This document shows, in pieces, positions 7,963-16,091 of a stretch of 64,000 bases of DNA. Origin of the DNA: Bin87 sp965261195 (GTDB lineage Bacteria > Chloroflexota > Dehalococcoidia > Lucifugimonadales > UBA3495); contig OZ253455.1 in NCBI GenBank assembly GCA_965261195.1, positions 62,001 to 126,000 on the forward strand, written 5' to 3'. Both the position numbers and the translations under genes were made by a program. The stretch's first letter is position 1; the number at the start of each line of letters is the position of its first letter. The notes below the pieces were generated by a model. The model had not been told where the DNA came from, ran no database searches, and saw nothing but the letters and a program-made list of their open reading frames with translations.

Positions 7963-9057
7963 TTACGCCGTCTCTCCCGTCAAGTCGCTAACCCGCGGCG
8001 CAACTTCTTCGGCGATAAGTCGCAGACAATCCATCTCCCACTGGTGATCGTCCGGGTCCTGGGTGATGCACAACAGATGGCCGAATCCGCCCACTTCGTC
8101 GTAAATCTGACGAATTTTCTGCGCGCATTCGTCAGGATCCCCCACAATCCAGATGTTCTCCATCATGTATTCGACCGTCAGCTCGTCGTCGCTCATGTTG
8201 GGATCAATCTTGGTGGCCTGGATCAATCCGGATCCCAGGCGATTCGGCAACTGATGCTGCAGATAGTTGCGACCCAGCACGGCGTAGGCCCGCTCTCGCG
8301 CCTGCTCACTGGTTTCGGCCACGAACACGTCCCGTCCGATGCGCCAGTTACTGCGGCTCGCCTCGCGACCCGCTTCGGCGGCGGCGTCTTCCACCGTCGT
8401 CCAGTGGTCGCTCAGGAATTGCGGAGCCAGGTTGCTGCTGCTCATCGGTATCCAGCCCTCCCGTCCGGCGACGCGAATGCTGCTGCTGCCGATGGACGTG
8501 GCCGCCACGCCGATGGGCGGATGTGGCTGTTGCAACGGTTTCATGTGCAATCCGCGTTCCAGAACCGGGTCCAGTTCCGGCGCTTCAATGTCGAAAAACT
8601 CGCCGTGATAGGAGAATTGCCCTTCCGATGCCCACATACTCAACACTACGTCCAGCACTTCGGCGGAACGGCGACGCACTTCCTCGCCCTTCGACGGATC
8701 CAGGCCAAACAACGCCAGGTCGGTGGGAATCGCCCGATGCCCAATCCCCCAGTACAGCCGGCCGTGCGTCAAATGGTCCAGCATTGCCAGCCGGTGCGCC
8801 AGCTCAATGGGGTTGTGGATGGGCAGCAGCGTAACGCCGGTCCCCAGTCGAATGTTTTCCGTCAGCGCCGAGGCTTTGGCAATCAGCAGGTCCGGGAATG
8901 GCGCGTTTTCCCAGCGTTCCGTCAGATGCTCGCCAATCCAGGCCTCGTGGAACCCCAACTTGTCGGCTGCTTGCAGCAAATCCAAGTCCCGGTCGTAGGA
9001 ATCAGCGTAGGAACGGTGGGGCGGGTGCAGCGGCATCATAAACAAACCAAATTGCAT
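7963..9057 (-). CDS. LLM-class flavin-dependent monooxygenase (2)
   Basis: A 364-residue luciferase-like protein. Recognisable blocks are the first strand MQFGLFMMPLHPPHRSY, FHEAWIGEHLTERWE, NIRLGTGVTLLPIHNPIELAHR, HLTHGRLYWGIG and MKPLQQPHPPIGVAAT. ATG at 9057 has an AAAAGGAGT ribosome binding site; an upstream in-frame start at 9102 would add residues that belong to no conserved strand. It is convergent with the coiled-coil nuclease-like gene and divergent from the HEPN gene. FMN-dependent oxidation of an unknown organic is the best guess. The resemblance to limonene-monooxygenase-like proteins is only general. Confidence 0.92.
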   Translation of the reverse strand: MQFGLFMMPLHPPHRSYADSYDRDLDLLQAADKLGFHEAWIGEHLTERWENAPFPDLLIAKASALTENIRLGTGVTLLPIHNPIELAHRLAMLDHLTHGRLYWGIGHRAIPTDLALFGLDPSKGEEVRRRSAEVLDVVLSMWASEGQFSYHGEFFDIEAPELDPVLERGLHMKPLQQPHPPIGVAATSIGSSSIRVAGREGWIPMSSSNLAPQFLSDHWTTVEDAAAEAGREASRSNWRIGRDVFVAETSEQARERAYAVLGRNYLQHQLPNRLGSGLIQATKIDPNMSDDELTVEYMMENIWIVGDPDECAQKIRQIYDEVGGFGHLLCITQDPDDHQWEMDCLRLIAEEVAPRVSDLTGETA

Positions 9058-9162
9058 GGGGACACTCCTTTTGGAGGTATAGAGGATGGCGTGATGGCGC
9101 AAGGGTAGGCTCGGCGTGCGACGGTGTCAATGCCGCTATTCTACTGTCCGTGGGGCATCATA

Positions 9163-9194
9163 TTATACTCTGAACCTGTTATACTCTGAGCCTG
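9163..9194. repeat. 16-bp tandem direct repeat ahead of HEPN gene
   Basis: TTATACTCTGAACCTG is followed directly by TTATACTCTGAGCCTG, two adjacent copies with one difference. TATACT resembles a -10 hexamer. The repeat ends 19 bp before the probable GTG start of the HEPN gene and could hold duplicated promoter or operator elements. Confidence 0.6.
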
Positions 9195-9212
9195 CGAATG
9201 GAGGGAACTTCA

Positions 9213-9878
9213 GTGATTTCAGAGGGATTAACCGCCGCGATTCTGGAGACAGAGTGGAAAAGCTCTATCCAATCGGAAGCGCGCAATGACTCCAATATGC
9301 GTATGCGACGCGCCCTTAGCTGGCTAGGGCGAGCCGAGCAGGAAGTTGCCGACCCTGACGCAGGGTTCATCTTCTATTGGATTGCGTTCAATTCGATATA
9401 CGCTGATGACAGCCTACAAACTTACGACTTGCGGGAAGCCGAAAAGTTCCAAGACTATTTCACCAAAGCCGCCTCTCTGGACACCGGGAAGCATATCTAC
9501 AACGCGATTTGGACACAGCACAACCAGTCTATCAGGGCGCTACTGGATAACCAGTTCGTGTTCAAGCCCTTCTGGACGGACGCCCCTAGCTGGCGAAGGC
9601 GTTTTGAGGAAAGCAAAGACAGCATAAAGTCAGAAATCCTCAATCAGGATACCGCCGCAATACTTCGCCGGCTTTTTGAACGCCTCTATGTACTGCGCAA
9701 TCAACTTCTGCACGGTGGCGCCACCTGGAATGGATCGGTGAATCGGAGTCAAGTGCAAGACGGAGCCGCGATTATGGCGGCGCTAGTGCCTAACTTCATT
9801 AATCTGATGCTGGATAATCCTAATGAGGACTGGGGAAGACCGGCCTACCCAGCAGATATTGAAACCCGTCGCCGATGA
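9213..9878 (+). CDS. Apea-like HEPN-domain protein
   Basis: A 221-residue protein. The N-terminal helical part (MRRALSWLGRAEQE, DPDAGFIFYWIAFNSIY) and the C-terminal LFERLYVLRNQLLHGGATW match HEPN proteins of the Apea-like group. RNQLLH is the R-x4-H signature that forms the ribonuclease centre in many HEPN toxins and defence proteins. GTG at 9213 is preferred because GGAGGG sits seven bases upstream; ATG at 9198 would add five residues but has no ribosome binding site. No nucleotidyltransferase (MNT) antitoxin gene is adjacent, so it is not an evident toxin-antitoxin pair. A stand-alone RNA-binding or abortive-infection role is possible but unproven. Confidence 0.75.
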   Translation: MISEGLTAAILETEWKSSIQSEARNDSNMRMRRALSWLGRAEQEVADPDAGFIFYWIAFNSIYADDSLQTYDLREAEKFQDYFTKAASLDTGKHIYNAIWTQHNQSIRALLDNQFVFKPFWTDAPSWRRRFEESKDSIKSEILNQDTAAILRRLFERLYVLRNQLLHGGATWNGSVNRSQVQDGAAIMAALVPNFINLMLDNPNEDWGRPAYPADIETRRR

Positions 9879-9932
9879 TCAACCGTACACGCGAATAATC
9901 CCTAACCTCTTTTTCCAAGCAGACGCTCAATC

Positions 9933-10766
9933 ATGCCCATCTTCAAACGCAAACCCGGCATCGCCGTGATCGAAATGCACGGAGTCATCGGCACGGCAAT
10001 TCGCGAGCCGGACTATTCGGTCCTTCTCGACCGGGTCGCCAGCAATCGCAAAATCGGTGCGTTGGTACTGGACATCGACTCGCCGGGCGGTTCCGCCACC
10101 GCCAGCGATCTCCTCTTCGAGAACGTGCGCCGCGTCTCCGAACGCAAGCCGGTCGTGGCCTACATCCGCGGTCTGGGCGCATCCGGCGGGTACTACATCG
10201 CCTGCGGCGCCGGCACTATTGTGGCGTCCCGCGCCGCCTTGGTCGGTTCCATTGGCGTCATTTATATGCGCCCCATCGTCCAGGAACTGCTGGGCAAGCT
10301 CGGCATCGAAATCTCCCTTTTCAAAGCCGGGCGACTCAAGGATATGTCCGGATTCTGGCGCCATCCCACCGATGAAGAGGCGGACAAGTTCCAGGACTTA
10401 ATCTCGCAGATGTACGACCTGTTCGTCTCAGTGGTGACGGACAGTCGCAAGTTGACCACCGAGCAGGTTACGGCCCTGGCTACCGGGGAAATCTACACCT
10501 CAAACCGCGCGTTGGAGCACCGTCTCATCGACCGCCAGGGTAGTTTCAACGATGCCGTCGCCGAAGCGATGCGACTGAGCGGAGCGCGGCGGAAACTCAA
10601 GCGGCTCAGCCCCAAGCGCCCCCTGATGAACCGCTTCACGCCGTTCGGACGCTCCAACCGGCAATGGCTGGCGCTGGCCGGGCTGGCCTCCCTGGCCACC
10701 GGCGGCATCTATTTCCTGGAACCCGGTTTCCTCGGCCACGGCTTAACGGAAGCCATCGAAAATTAG
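9933..10766 (+). CDS. sppA: Signal peptide peptidase SppA-type S49 serine protease
   Basis: A 277-residue S49 peptidase of the short, single-domain type. LDIDSPGGSATAS is the conserved substrate-groove region and GASGGYYIACGA contains the nucleophilic serine. VGSIGVIY follows, and SLFKAGRLKDM carries the conserved lysine region. The family cleaves remnant signal peptides in the membrane. Unlike most short SppA proteins there is no N-terminal anchor; a hydrophobic segment at about 247-265 near the C-terminus (WLALAGLASLATGGIYFL) may anchor it instead. It is convergent with mazG and the two stop codons lie in a short tandem repeat. Confidence 0.9.
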   Translation: MPIFKRKPGIAVIEMHGVIGTAIREPDYSVLLDRVASNRKIGALVLDIDSPGGSATASDLLFENVRRVSERKPVVAYIRGLGASGGYYIACGAGTIVASRAALVGSIGVIYMRPIVQELLGKLGIEISLFKAGRLKDMSGFWRHPTDEEADKFQDLISQMYDLFVSVVTDSRKLTTEQVTALATGEIYTSNRALEHRLIDRQGSFNDAVAEAMRLSGARRKLKRLSPKRPLMNRFTPFGRSNRQWLALAGLASLATGGIYFLEPGFLGHGLTEAIEN

Positions 10767-10802
10767 TTGGCGGAAGTTAGTTGGCGGAAGTTAGTTGGCG
10801 GA
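10763..10802. repeat. 14-bp tandem repeat spanning sppA and mazG stops
   Basis: TTAGTTGGCGGAAG occurs twice in tandem, followed by a partial third unit TTAGTTGGCGGA. The first unit supplies the sppA stop codon (TAG) and the third the mazG stop (TAA on the minus strand). This looks like slippage duplication of the convergent gene ends. Confidence 0.85.
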
Positions 10803-11615
10803 TTCCGCCTCGGCGCGCTTGGCTTCCTGCCATAACGCCTCTTTATCGTCCAGCGGCAGCGCGGTGAAGTCCCAGTTCCGTTCTCGCGCCATTCGCTCCA
10901 TCGTGCGGTACCGGCCGCGAAAACGCCCGTTGGACTGCCGCAGGGCATCTTCGGCGTGTACCCCGCTCCAGCGCGCCAGATTCACCAGGGCAAAGAGAAT
11001 ATCGCCAAACTCTGCGGTGCGCTCCGCTTCAGTAGCCGCCGCCCTGAACTCGCCGATCTCTTCAGCAATCTTGTCCAGCACGCCGCCAACTTCGTCCCAG
11101 TCGAATCCGAACCGGGCCGCCCGATCCTGAATCAGTTGCGCCGCAGTCAACGCCGGCAGCGCCTCCGGTACGCTGTCCATCGCAGAGGGTTCGGGCTGGC
11201 CGGCCGCGCGCCGCTCCATCGCCTTCAGCTGCTCCCAGTTGCGCTCCACCTGCCGCGCATCGGTGGCCGAAGCGTCGGCAAACACATGGGGATGTCTCCG
11301 AATCAACTTGCGGTTGATGGCTGCAACCACGTCCGCAATTGCAAAGGTCCCGGCCTGCTGGGCAATGTCGGCGTGAAAGGCCACCTGCACCAGAATATCG
11401 CCCAACTCCTCGGCCAACTCCAGCGGCGATTCGTGGTCGATAGCCTCCAGAGCTTCGTAACATTCCTCCAGCAAATTCCGTTTCAACGATTCGTGCGTTT
11501 GCTCCGCATCCCAGGGACAACCCCCCGGCGCCCGCAGCCGTGCCACAATGTCGATTAACGACTGAAACTCGCCGATTTTCTCTTCGGGAATAGGAGAATT
11601 CTGCTCTGTAGTCAT
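10791..11615 (-). CDS. mazG: Nucleoside triphosphate pyrophosphohydrolase MazG
   Basis: A 274-residue protein with two MazG domains. The first shows LRAPGGCPWDAEQTHESL and the metal-binding EExxE/ExxD motifs LLEECYEALEAI and AEELGDILVQVAFH. The second repeats them as KIAEEIGEFRAA and EFGDILFALVNLARW. RHPHVF lies between the domains as in Escherichia coli MazG. The enzyme hydrolyses NTPs and dNTPs to monophosphates, clearing damaged or non-canonical nucleotides and lowering ppGpp. The minus-strand frame stays open back to 12482, but that extension runs antisense through a real membrane-protein gene. ATG at 11615 is chosen; ATG at 11636 is an alternative. Confidence 0.93.
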   Translation of the reverse strand: MTTEQNSPIPEEKIGEFQSLIDIVARLRAPGGCPWDAEQTHESLKRNLLEECYEALEAIDHESPLELAEELGDILVQVAFHADIAQQAGTFAIADVVAAINRKLIRRHPHVFADASATDARQVERNWEQLKAMERRAAGQPEPSAMDSVPEALPALTAAQLIQDRAARFGFDWDEVGGVLDKIAEEIGEFRAAATEAERTAEFGDILFALVNLARWSGVHAEDALRQSNGRFRGRYRTMERMARERNWDFTALPLDDKEALWQEAKRAEAESAN

Positions 11616-11693
11616 AACGCCGGCAGTATATACCATGCTGCCACCGGCAACACCGGGTTGCTCACCGGCGCCAGCGGTGATACGGTGATTTTC

Positions 11694-12476
11694 ATGGCAA
11701 CTCGTCCCACTCACCATGTAGTTCTCGCGGCAGTTCTCACGCTGGTCAGCAGGGCCGGAGCAGTTCTGGCTGTGCCGGCGTTTCTGCTGTTGCTGGTGGC
11801 CGGTTCCGTCGCTTGGGCCATCAACGACCCCGGCCTGTACCGGAACGGTTTTGAGCGTTATGGCATCTCCCAGCGCACCGGCATCACCGATGCCGACCTC
11901 GACCGAATCGGCGGCGAGCTGCGTACCTACTTCAACACCGGTACCGAACCGCTCGACGTGCGCGCTCCCATCTACGGTGTCGAACAGCAGGTCTTCAATG
12001 ACCGAGAGATTGCCCATATGTACGACGTGAAGCGTCTCGTCCGCGGTACCTATTGGGTCGCCATCGCCGCCGCCGCCTGGATCGTCGTGGTGGCAGCCAC
12101 CGGATTTGCGTCCCAACGACGGAACTACATTCCGACTGCCGCGCGCGCGGCGGTGTGGGCTGGCGCCATCATCGTCGTCAGCCTGTTCGGGTTCGGATTG
12201 GCGGCAGTCATCGGGTTCGGGCAACTCTTTCTGCTCTTCCACCGGCTCAGCTTCGCCAACGACCTGTGGATTCTGGACCCCAGCACCGACTACTTGCTGA
12301 TAATGTTCCCCGGCGGCTTCTGGTTCGACGCCACCATGCGTGTCGCCCTGACCGCCGTTTTGGGCGCAGTTCTGCTGCTGGCAGTGGGCATTGCCGTCCT
12401 TTTGTACCACCGTTGGGCGGCGTCGCAAGGGCGTCCCGTTAGCGAATCCGCATCTCCCGTCTCGCCAGCATCCTAG
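11694..12476 (+). CDS. DUF1461 (TIGR01906-type) integral membrane protein
   Basis: A 260-residue membrane protein with about five hydrophobic segments: VLAVPAFLLLLVAGSVAWA near the N-terminus, then three after residue 120 (YWVAIAAAAWIVVVAATGF, AVWAGAIIVVSLFGFGLAAVIGF, VALTAVLGAVLLLAVGIAVLL) and a re-entrant LFLLFHRLSFANDLW. NDREIAHMYDVKRLV and the FPGGFW motif are hallmarks of the TIGR01906/DUF1461 family, whose function is unknown. The start ATG at 11694 leaves 78 bp to the divergent mazG start, so they probably share a promoter region. A hairpin at 12490 follows the stop. Confidence 0.8.
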   Translation: MATRPTHHVVLAAVLTLVSRAGAVLAVPAFLLLLVAGSVAWAINDPGLYRNGFERYGISQRTGITDADLDRIGGELRTYFNTGTEPLDVRAPIYGVEQQVFNDREIAHMYDVKRLVRGTYWVAIAAAAWIVVVAATGFASQRRNYIPTAARAAVWAGAIIVVSLFGFGLAAVIGFGQLFLLFHRLSFANDLWILDPSTDYLLIMFPGGFWFDATMRVALTAVLGAVLLLAVGIAVLLYHRWAASQGRPVSESASPVSPAS

Positions 12477-12489
12477 AGCCAAATCGAAA

Positions 12490-12521
12490 ATCGCCGCCCG
12501 GTTTTCCGGACGGCGATCGTT
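12490..12521. terminator. Bidirectional hairpin between DUF1461 and FmdB-like genes
   Basis: ATCGCCGCCCGG pairs with CCGGACGGCGAT (one mismatch) around TTTT. TTTCTC follows on the plus strand, and TTTTCGATTT follows on the minus strand. It separates convergent genes and should terminate both. Confidence 0.75.
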
Positions 12522-12543
12522 TCTCCCAGAATGTGGTTAGGGC

Positions 12544-12783
12544 TCAGTGCCCGCAGCCGCAGGCTCCACCGCAACCGCCGCCCATCGGCATGGGCATCGG
12601 CGAGCCACCCAAATCCGCCATACCGCTGGCGAATCCATCGCCCTTGCTTACGGCAGCGAAAACGGAAATCGCCCGTTTCGCCGGCTGCTCGCAGTGCGGG
12701 CAGTCAGCCCCTGATGCGGACATGGACTGCAATTTCTCAAATTTGTGCCCACAGGTTGGGCAGGCGTATTCATAAATAGGCAT
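12544..12783 (-). CDS. FmdB-type zinc-ribbon protein
   Basis: A 79-residue protein. The N-terminus PIYEYACPTCGHKFEKLQS, followed by CPHC, is the FmdB/CxxC_CxxC_SSSS zinc ribbon in which two CxxC pairs bind one zinc. The tail is Gly/Met-rich and ends in a second cysteine cluster (GGCGGACGCGH). Members are small putative regulators; function is unknown. ATG at 12783 has GGGAG nine bases upstream; a longer frame back to 12828 lacks homology. Confidence 0.88.
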   Translation of the reverse strand: MPIYEYACPTCGHKFEKLQSMSASGADCPHCEQPAKRAISVFAAVSKGDGFASGMADLGGSPMPMPMGGGCGGACGCGH

Positions 12784-12890
12784 AATTTCAAACTCCCACT
12801 CACCGAGTAGTCGCGCTCGTGGCCCCACCGGCCATCAGCGTATTGGGCAGAATATAGCCCCAACCCCATCTCATCGTCAAGTCATACCTC

Positions 12891-13096
12891 GCCCTCACAC
12901 GTACCCACTTTGTCATTGCGAGCGCAGCGTGGCAATCTCGTCGCCGTAGCAATGGTAGCCGTAGCAATGATGGTTCACCGACGTATACTCAACCTCAACG
13001 AGATTGCCACGTCCCTCGACAAGCTCGGTATGAGCGGGAGCTCCTCGCAGGCATACACAACATACAAATGACAGATTAACGTGGGTACGCGTGAGG
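12891..13096. repeat. Intergenic repeat, copy A (about 205 bp, imperfect terminal inverted repeats)
   Basis: The left end CCTCACACGTACCCAC and right end GTGGGTACGCGTGAGG are near-perfect inverted repeats. Inside are TGTCATT/AATGACA and CGTGGCAATCTCG/CGAGATTGCCACG pairs. Copies B (61073-61243, opposite orientation) and C (42185-42340, diverged) share the core GCCGTAGCAATGATG. It has no coding capacity beyond spurious frames. It stops about 50 bp before the Fur-family gene, so its right end forms part of that promoter region. Confidence 0.8.
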
Positions 13097-13144
13097 CTCT
13101 CGGCATTATTGACGCGTTGGCGTTAATGAGATAGGGTATCTTTT

Positions 13145-13612
13145 ATGACCACCGCAACCCCTAAACATCAGGGCCATCGACACCCCCGACCGCGCTCTGC
13201 CGCAGTTGTGGATGACATCGTTGACGAGCTCTCACACCTCGGGTATCGGGATACGGAACCCAGACGGTTGGTCATCAGCGCGGTGGCCGCTCGCAGCCAG
13301 CCATTCACCGCCGAGGAATTGTACGCCGCGCTGCCTTGTGTGGGTCGCGCCACCGTATACCGAGGCCTGCGCCTCCTGGTCGATACCAACCTCGTCTGCC
13401 GGGTACTGCTGGAAGGCGGCGAAATGCGCTACCAGTTGAGCCACGGCGATCACCACCACCATCTGCTCTGCGCCGTATGCGGCAAGTCCGCGGATCTGGT
13501 GGGTTGCGACGTGGCAGCGCTCCTGGAAACCGCAGCCGAAGCAGTTGGTTTCCAGATGAGCGGCCATTGGCTGGAAGTCTACGGCCGCTGCGCGAACTGC
13601 ACCCGGATCTGA
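13145..13612 (+). CDS. Fur-family metalloregulator (Zur-like)
   Basis: A 155-residue Fur-family repressor. The winged helix (about 20-95) contains TEPRRLVISAVAAR and GRATVYRGLRLLVD, the family's recognition helix region. The dimerisation domain has HGDHHHHLLCAVCGKSADL, the metal and structural zinc site, and a second cysteine pair CANC at the C-terminus. The genes immediately downstream encode a metal-binding lipoprotein and a metal permease, so a zinc-sensing (Zur) role is most likely; manganese is the alternative. It is probably the repressor of those genes and of itself. Histidines are unusually many at the N-terminus (KHQGHRHPR). Confidence 0.88.
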   Translation: MTTATPKHQGHRHPRPRSAAVVDDIVDELSHLGYRDTEPRRLVISAVAARSQPFTAEELYAALPCVGRATVYRGLRLLVDTNLVCRVLLEGGEMRYQLSHGDHHHHLLCAVCGKSADLVGCDVAALLETAAEAVGFQMSGHWLEVYGRCANCTRI

Positions 13613-13635
13613 ATCGCCTTTTTGTTGATGCTGTT

Positions 13636-13674
13636 TTATTGATACTTGCAATCAATTGCGAACCTTATTGATAC
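13636..13674. promoter_or_regulatory. Candidate Zur operator region
   Basis: TTATTGATAC occurs at 13636 and again at 13665, a perfect 10-bp direct repeat. The first copy also forms the dyad ATTGAT-N7-ATCAAT (13638-13656). The region lies in the 179-bp gap between the Fur-family gene and the binding-protein gene, where the operator of a metal-uptake operon is expected. It is AT-rich against a GC-rich background. Assignment to Zur is inference. Confidence 0.45.
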
Positions 13675-13791
13675 CACGTACTGATAGCTGCATCAACCAA
13701 CAACCCCCCACCAGTGTCACGATACCCGCACCACCTGCCGTTCTAATCAACGCATTGCCCCCAACGCATTGCCGAGGACAATCACACCGCC

Positions 13792-14811
13792 ATGAAATTC
13801 CTTGCCACCGTCCTACTGCTGTTCTCAACCGCATTGCTCACCGCCTGCGCCGGAGGTGAGCCGGCGCTCCCTCCGACCGTTCCGACCGGATTGGAGACAC
13901 CGACCAACTCGGCACGGTCGGAATCCCCACCAGTTAAAGTGGTTACCACCAACGCGGTCCTCGCCGACCTGATCCATCAGGTTGGCGGCAGCCGGGTTGA
14001 CGTACACAACCTGGCGCCGGCGGGTAGCGATGTGCATACCCACCAGACCACACCCATGGACAGTGTGAGAATCGCCCAAGCCCGCCTGATCGTCACCAAT
14101 GGAGCCGGCCTCGCGCCACAATTCGACCAACTCCTGGACGGCGCTGCCGAGGCAGCTGCGATCCGCATAGTTGCCTCCGACGGGCTGGTACCCAGCGAGA
14201 TGACAGAACTCATTGCCCTCAACGAAGCAGACGAACACAACGAAGCCGAAAGCGGCGACGAACCAGAAAGCCCTGCTGCTGCCGAAGATGACCACGGTCA
14301 TTACGAAGGAGATCCGCATTTCTGGCAAGACCCAAATTTCGTCGTGCATTACGTCAACCGGATCACCGACGGACTCATCGCCGCCGACCCCCAACACACC
14401 GACGAGTACCGGGACAACGCCCGCCGTTACGTCAATCAACTCGCGCAACTTGACGACTACATTACCGAACGAGTCGAAACCATCCCCGCAGAACGCCGGG
14501 TGCTAGTAACATTCCACGACGCTTACGGGTATTTCGGCGCTCGTTACGGGTTTGAGGTGCTGGCTTTCATCGGTAGTCACGGCGGCGACGTGTCGCCCGA
14601 CGACATCGTTTCGGTATTGGAGCTCGTGCAGTCGCGTGGCCTCCCGGCGATATTCGCCGAGCCGCAATTCTCCGCTGACGCAGTGGCTCAGGTAGCCCGC
14701 GATAGCAACATTCAGGTCGGCGCCGTGCGCTCGTTGCCGGACGCCGAGTATCCCTCCTATATCGACATGATGCGCGCCAACGCCGATTCACTAGCCGACC
14801 GGTTGCAGTAA
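13792..14811 (+). CDS. Metal ABC transporter substrate-binding lipoprotein (ZnuA-like)
   Basis: A 339-residue cluster A-I binding protein. Signal peptide MKFLATVLLLFSTALLTAC ends in the lipobox LTAC. Metal ligands expected for the family are present: His in SDVHTHQTTP, His in GDPHFWQDPN, His in TFHDAYGYF and an acidic residue in FAEPQFS. Between them an acidic, His-containing loop (about 140-170; DEHNEAE, EDDHGHYEGDPH) resembles the His-rich loop of zinc-specific ZnuA, favouring zinc over manganese. It delivers metal to the downstream permease. A binding site for the upstream Fur-family regulator is proposed at 13636. Confidence 0.9.
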   Translation: MKFLATVLLLFSTALLTACAGGEPALPPTVPTGLETPTNSARSESPPVKVVTTNAVLADLIHQVGGSRVDVHNLAPAGSDVHTHQTTPMDSVRIAQARLIVTNGAGLAPQFDQLLDGAAEAAAIRIVASDGLVPSEMTELIALNEADEHNEAESGDEPESPAAAEDDHGHYEGDPHFWQDPNFVVHYVNRITDGLIAADPQHTDEYRDNARRYVNQLAQLDDYITERVETIPAERRVLVTFHDAYGYFGARYGFEVLAFIGSHGGDVSPDDIVSVLELVQSRGLPAIFAEPQFSADAVAQVARDSNIQVGAVRSLPDAEYPSYIDMMRANADSLADRLQ

Positions 14812-14906
14812 CTGCGCGCCAGGATTTCGCCCGCTGCACGGCGTGATCAATCTGGCCGTCGTGCCCGTCACCGCCTCCCAAACCCTGCCAACCCGTCGAG
14901 GAGCGA

Positions 14907-15776
14907 TTGTTGCTGGAACTTATCATCGAGCCTATGCAATTCGGGTTCATGCAGCGCGCCCTGCTGGTGTCAGCGTTGGCTGCCATCGCGTGCGGCGGCG
15001 TCGGCACTTTCGTCGTGCTGCGGGGCATGGCATTCTTCGGCGACGCCATCGCCCACTCGTCCCTGGCCGGCATGGCAGCGGCGTTCCTGCTGGGATTCAA
15101 CATATTTCTCGGGGCGTTGCTCTGGGCCATTCCCGCGTCGCTCGCCATCTCTGCAATCTCGCGCCGCGCCGGTATTCGCATTGATGCGGTCATCGGCGTG
15201 ATGTTCGCGGGCGGATTCGCCGTGGGAGTCATCATCATCAGTGTCTCCAAAAACTACGCCGGCGACCTGCTCAGTATGCTGCTCGGCAACGCGTTGAGCG
15301 CATCCTGGGGCGATGTGCTGACCGTCGGCCTTTTGGCGGGCGGCGTGTTGCTCGTCGTGCGTCTGTTCTACAAAGAGCTGGTGTTCGCCACCTACGACGC
15401 CGCGGTTGCCGAAGCGTCCGGCGTCCCCGTGCGCCTGCTGGAATATATGCTCCCGCTGCTGGTGGCGCTCACCACCCTGGCGGCATTGAAAACCGTCGGC
15501 ATCGTAATGGTGATGTCATTGTTGGTGGTGCCGGCGGTAACGGGATCATTGCTGGCCCGCCGAATGCCAACCATCATGGCGGCCACGGTCGCCACCGCGC
15601 TGGTCGCCGTCGTAATCGGCCTCTACCTGTCCTACCACCTCAAGCTGCCCACCGGCCCGACCATCGCGGTAGTCTCGGTAGTCCTGTTGCTGGCAGCAGT
15701 AATAACCTCCCCCCGCCGTTGGACTTTGCTGCGAAAGCTCCGGCCCGGCATTGCAACCCGTCCGGTCGAAGACTGA
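14907..15776 (+). CDS. Metal ABC transporter permease (ZnuB-like)
   Basis: A 289-residue ABC-3 family permease with about eight or nine membrane segments. Family landmarks are RGMAFFGDAIAHSSLAGMA near residue 45, SWGDVLTV, FATYDAAVAEASGVPV (the cytoplasmic coupling helix) and LKTVGIVMVMSLLVVPAVTG. TTG at 14907 or 14910 follows a GAGGAG ribosome binding site. The gap to the binding-protein gene is only 95 bp and holds no ATPase gene, although this family normally has ZnuC in the same operon. An ATPase encoded elsewhere must be supplied. Confidence 0.9.
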   Translation: MLLELIIEPMQFGFMQRALLVSALAAIACGGVGTFVVLRGMAFFGDAIAHSSLAGMAAAFLLGFNIFLGALLWAIPASLAISAISRRAGIRIDAVIGVMFAGGFAVGVIIISVSKNYAGDLLSMLLGNALSASWGDVLTVGLLAGGVLLVVRLFYKELVFATYDAAVAEASGVPVRLLEYMLPLLVALTTLAALKTVGIVMVMSLLVVPAVTGSLLARRMPTIMAATVATALVAVVIGLYLSYHLKLPTGPTIAVVSVVLLLAAVITSPRRWTLLRKLRPGIATRPVED

Positions 15777-16091
15777 ATGTGCAACGTTTCCAATCTTCAG
15801 GATTTATTGCCCTCAGTCATTATCAACCCACCACCGGGCGCGAATAGAGCGAATAGATTAGAAAGTGGATGGTTGTAATCGTCGCTTCTGTTCTCAATTA
15901 TTACGCAATACGAAAGATTCCAGCGATTCTGCACAGGCCGTTTGACAGCGTTTTCGCTCGGTGGTAAAAGTTACTACCGATTCGATATGCTGACTGGTCA
16001 ACTCGAACAGAATCGGTAATAATCCCCAATCTGGCTGCGAATGCGGCTGCTATTCCCCGCCCTATCGTCCGAATTTTAAGGAGCGCAAATA
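15777..16091. other. 315-bp non-coding leader before the peptide ABC operon
   Basis: No gene is seen. The stretch is more AT-rich than its surroundings and contains the inverted repeat at 15972-16023 and the TAAGGAG ribosome binding site of the next gene. It should hold the promoter of the transporter operon. Confidence 0.6.
15972..16023. promoter_or_regulatory. 13-bp inverted repeat in transporter leader
   Basis: TTACTACCGATTC and GAATCGGTAATAA are inverted repeats matching at 12 of 13 positions, separated by 26 bp. They lie about 70-120 bp upstream of the peptide-binding-protein ATG. This could be an operator pair or an mRNA stem-loop; the factor is unknown. Confidence 0.45.

Noticed and set aside
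10791..12482. A 563-residue minus-strand frame with mazG at its end
   Set aside because: The first half runs antisense through a well-supported membrane-protein gene and has no recognisable domain; mazG starts at 11615.
14567..15250. Minus-strand frame across the gap between binding protein and permease, considered as the missing ATPase
   Set aside because: No Walker A, signature or Walker B motif; Arg/Ala/Met composition of an antisense shadow.
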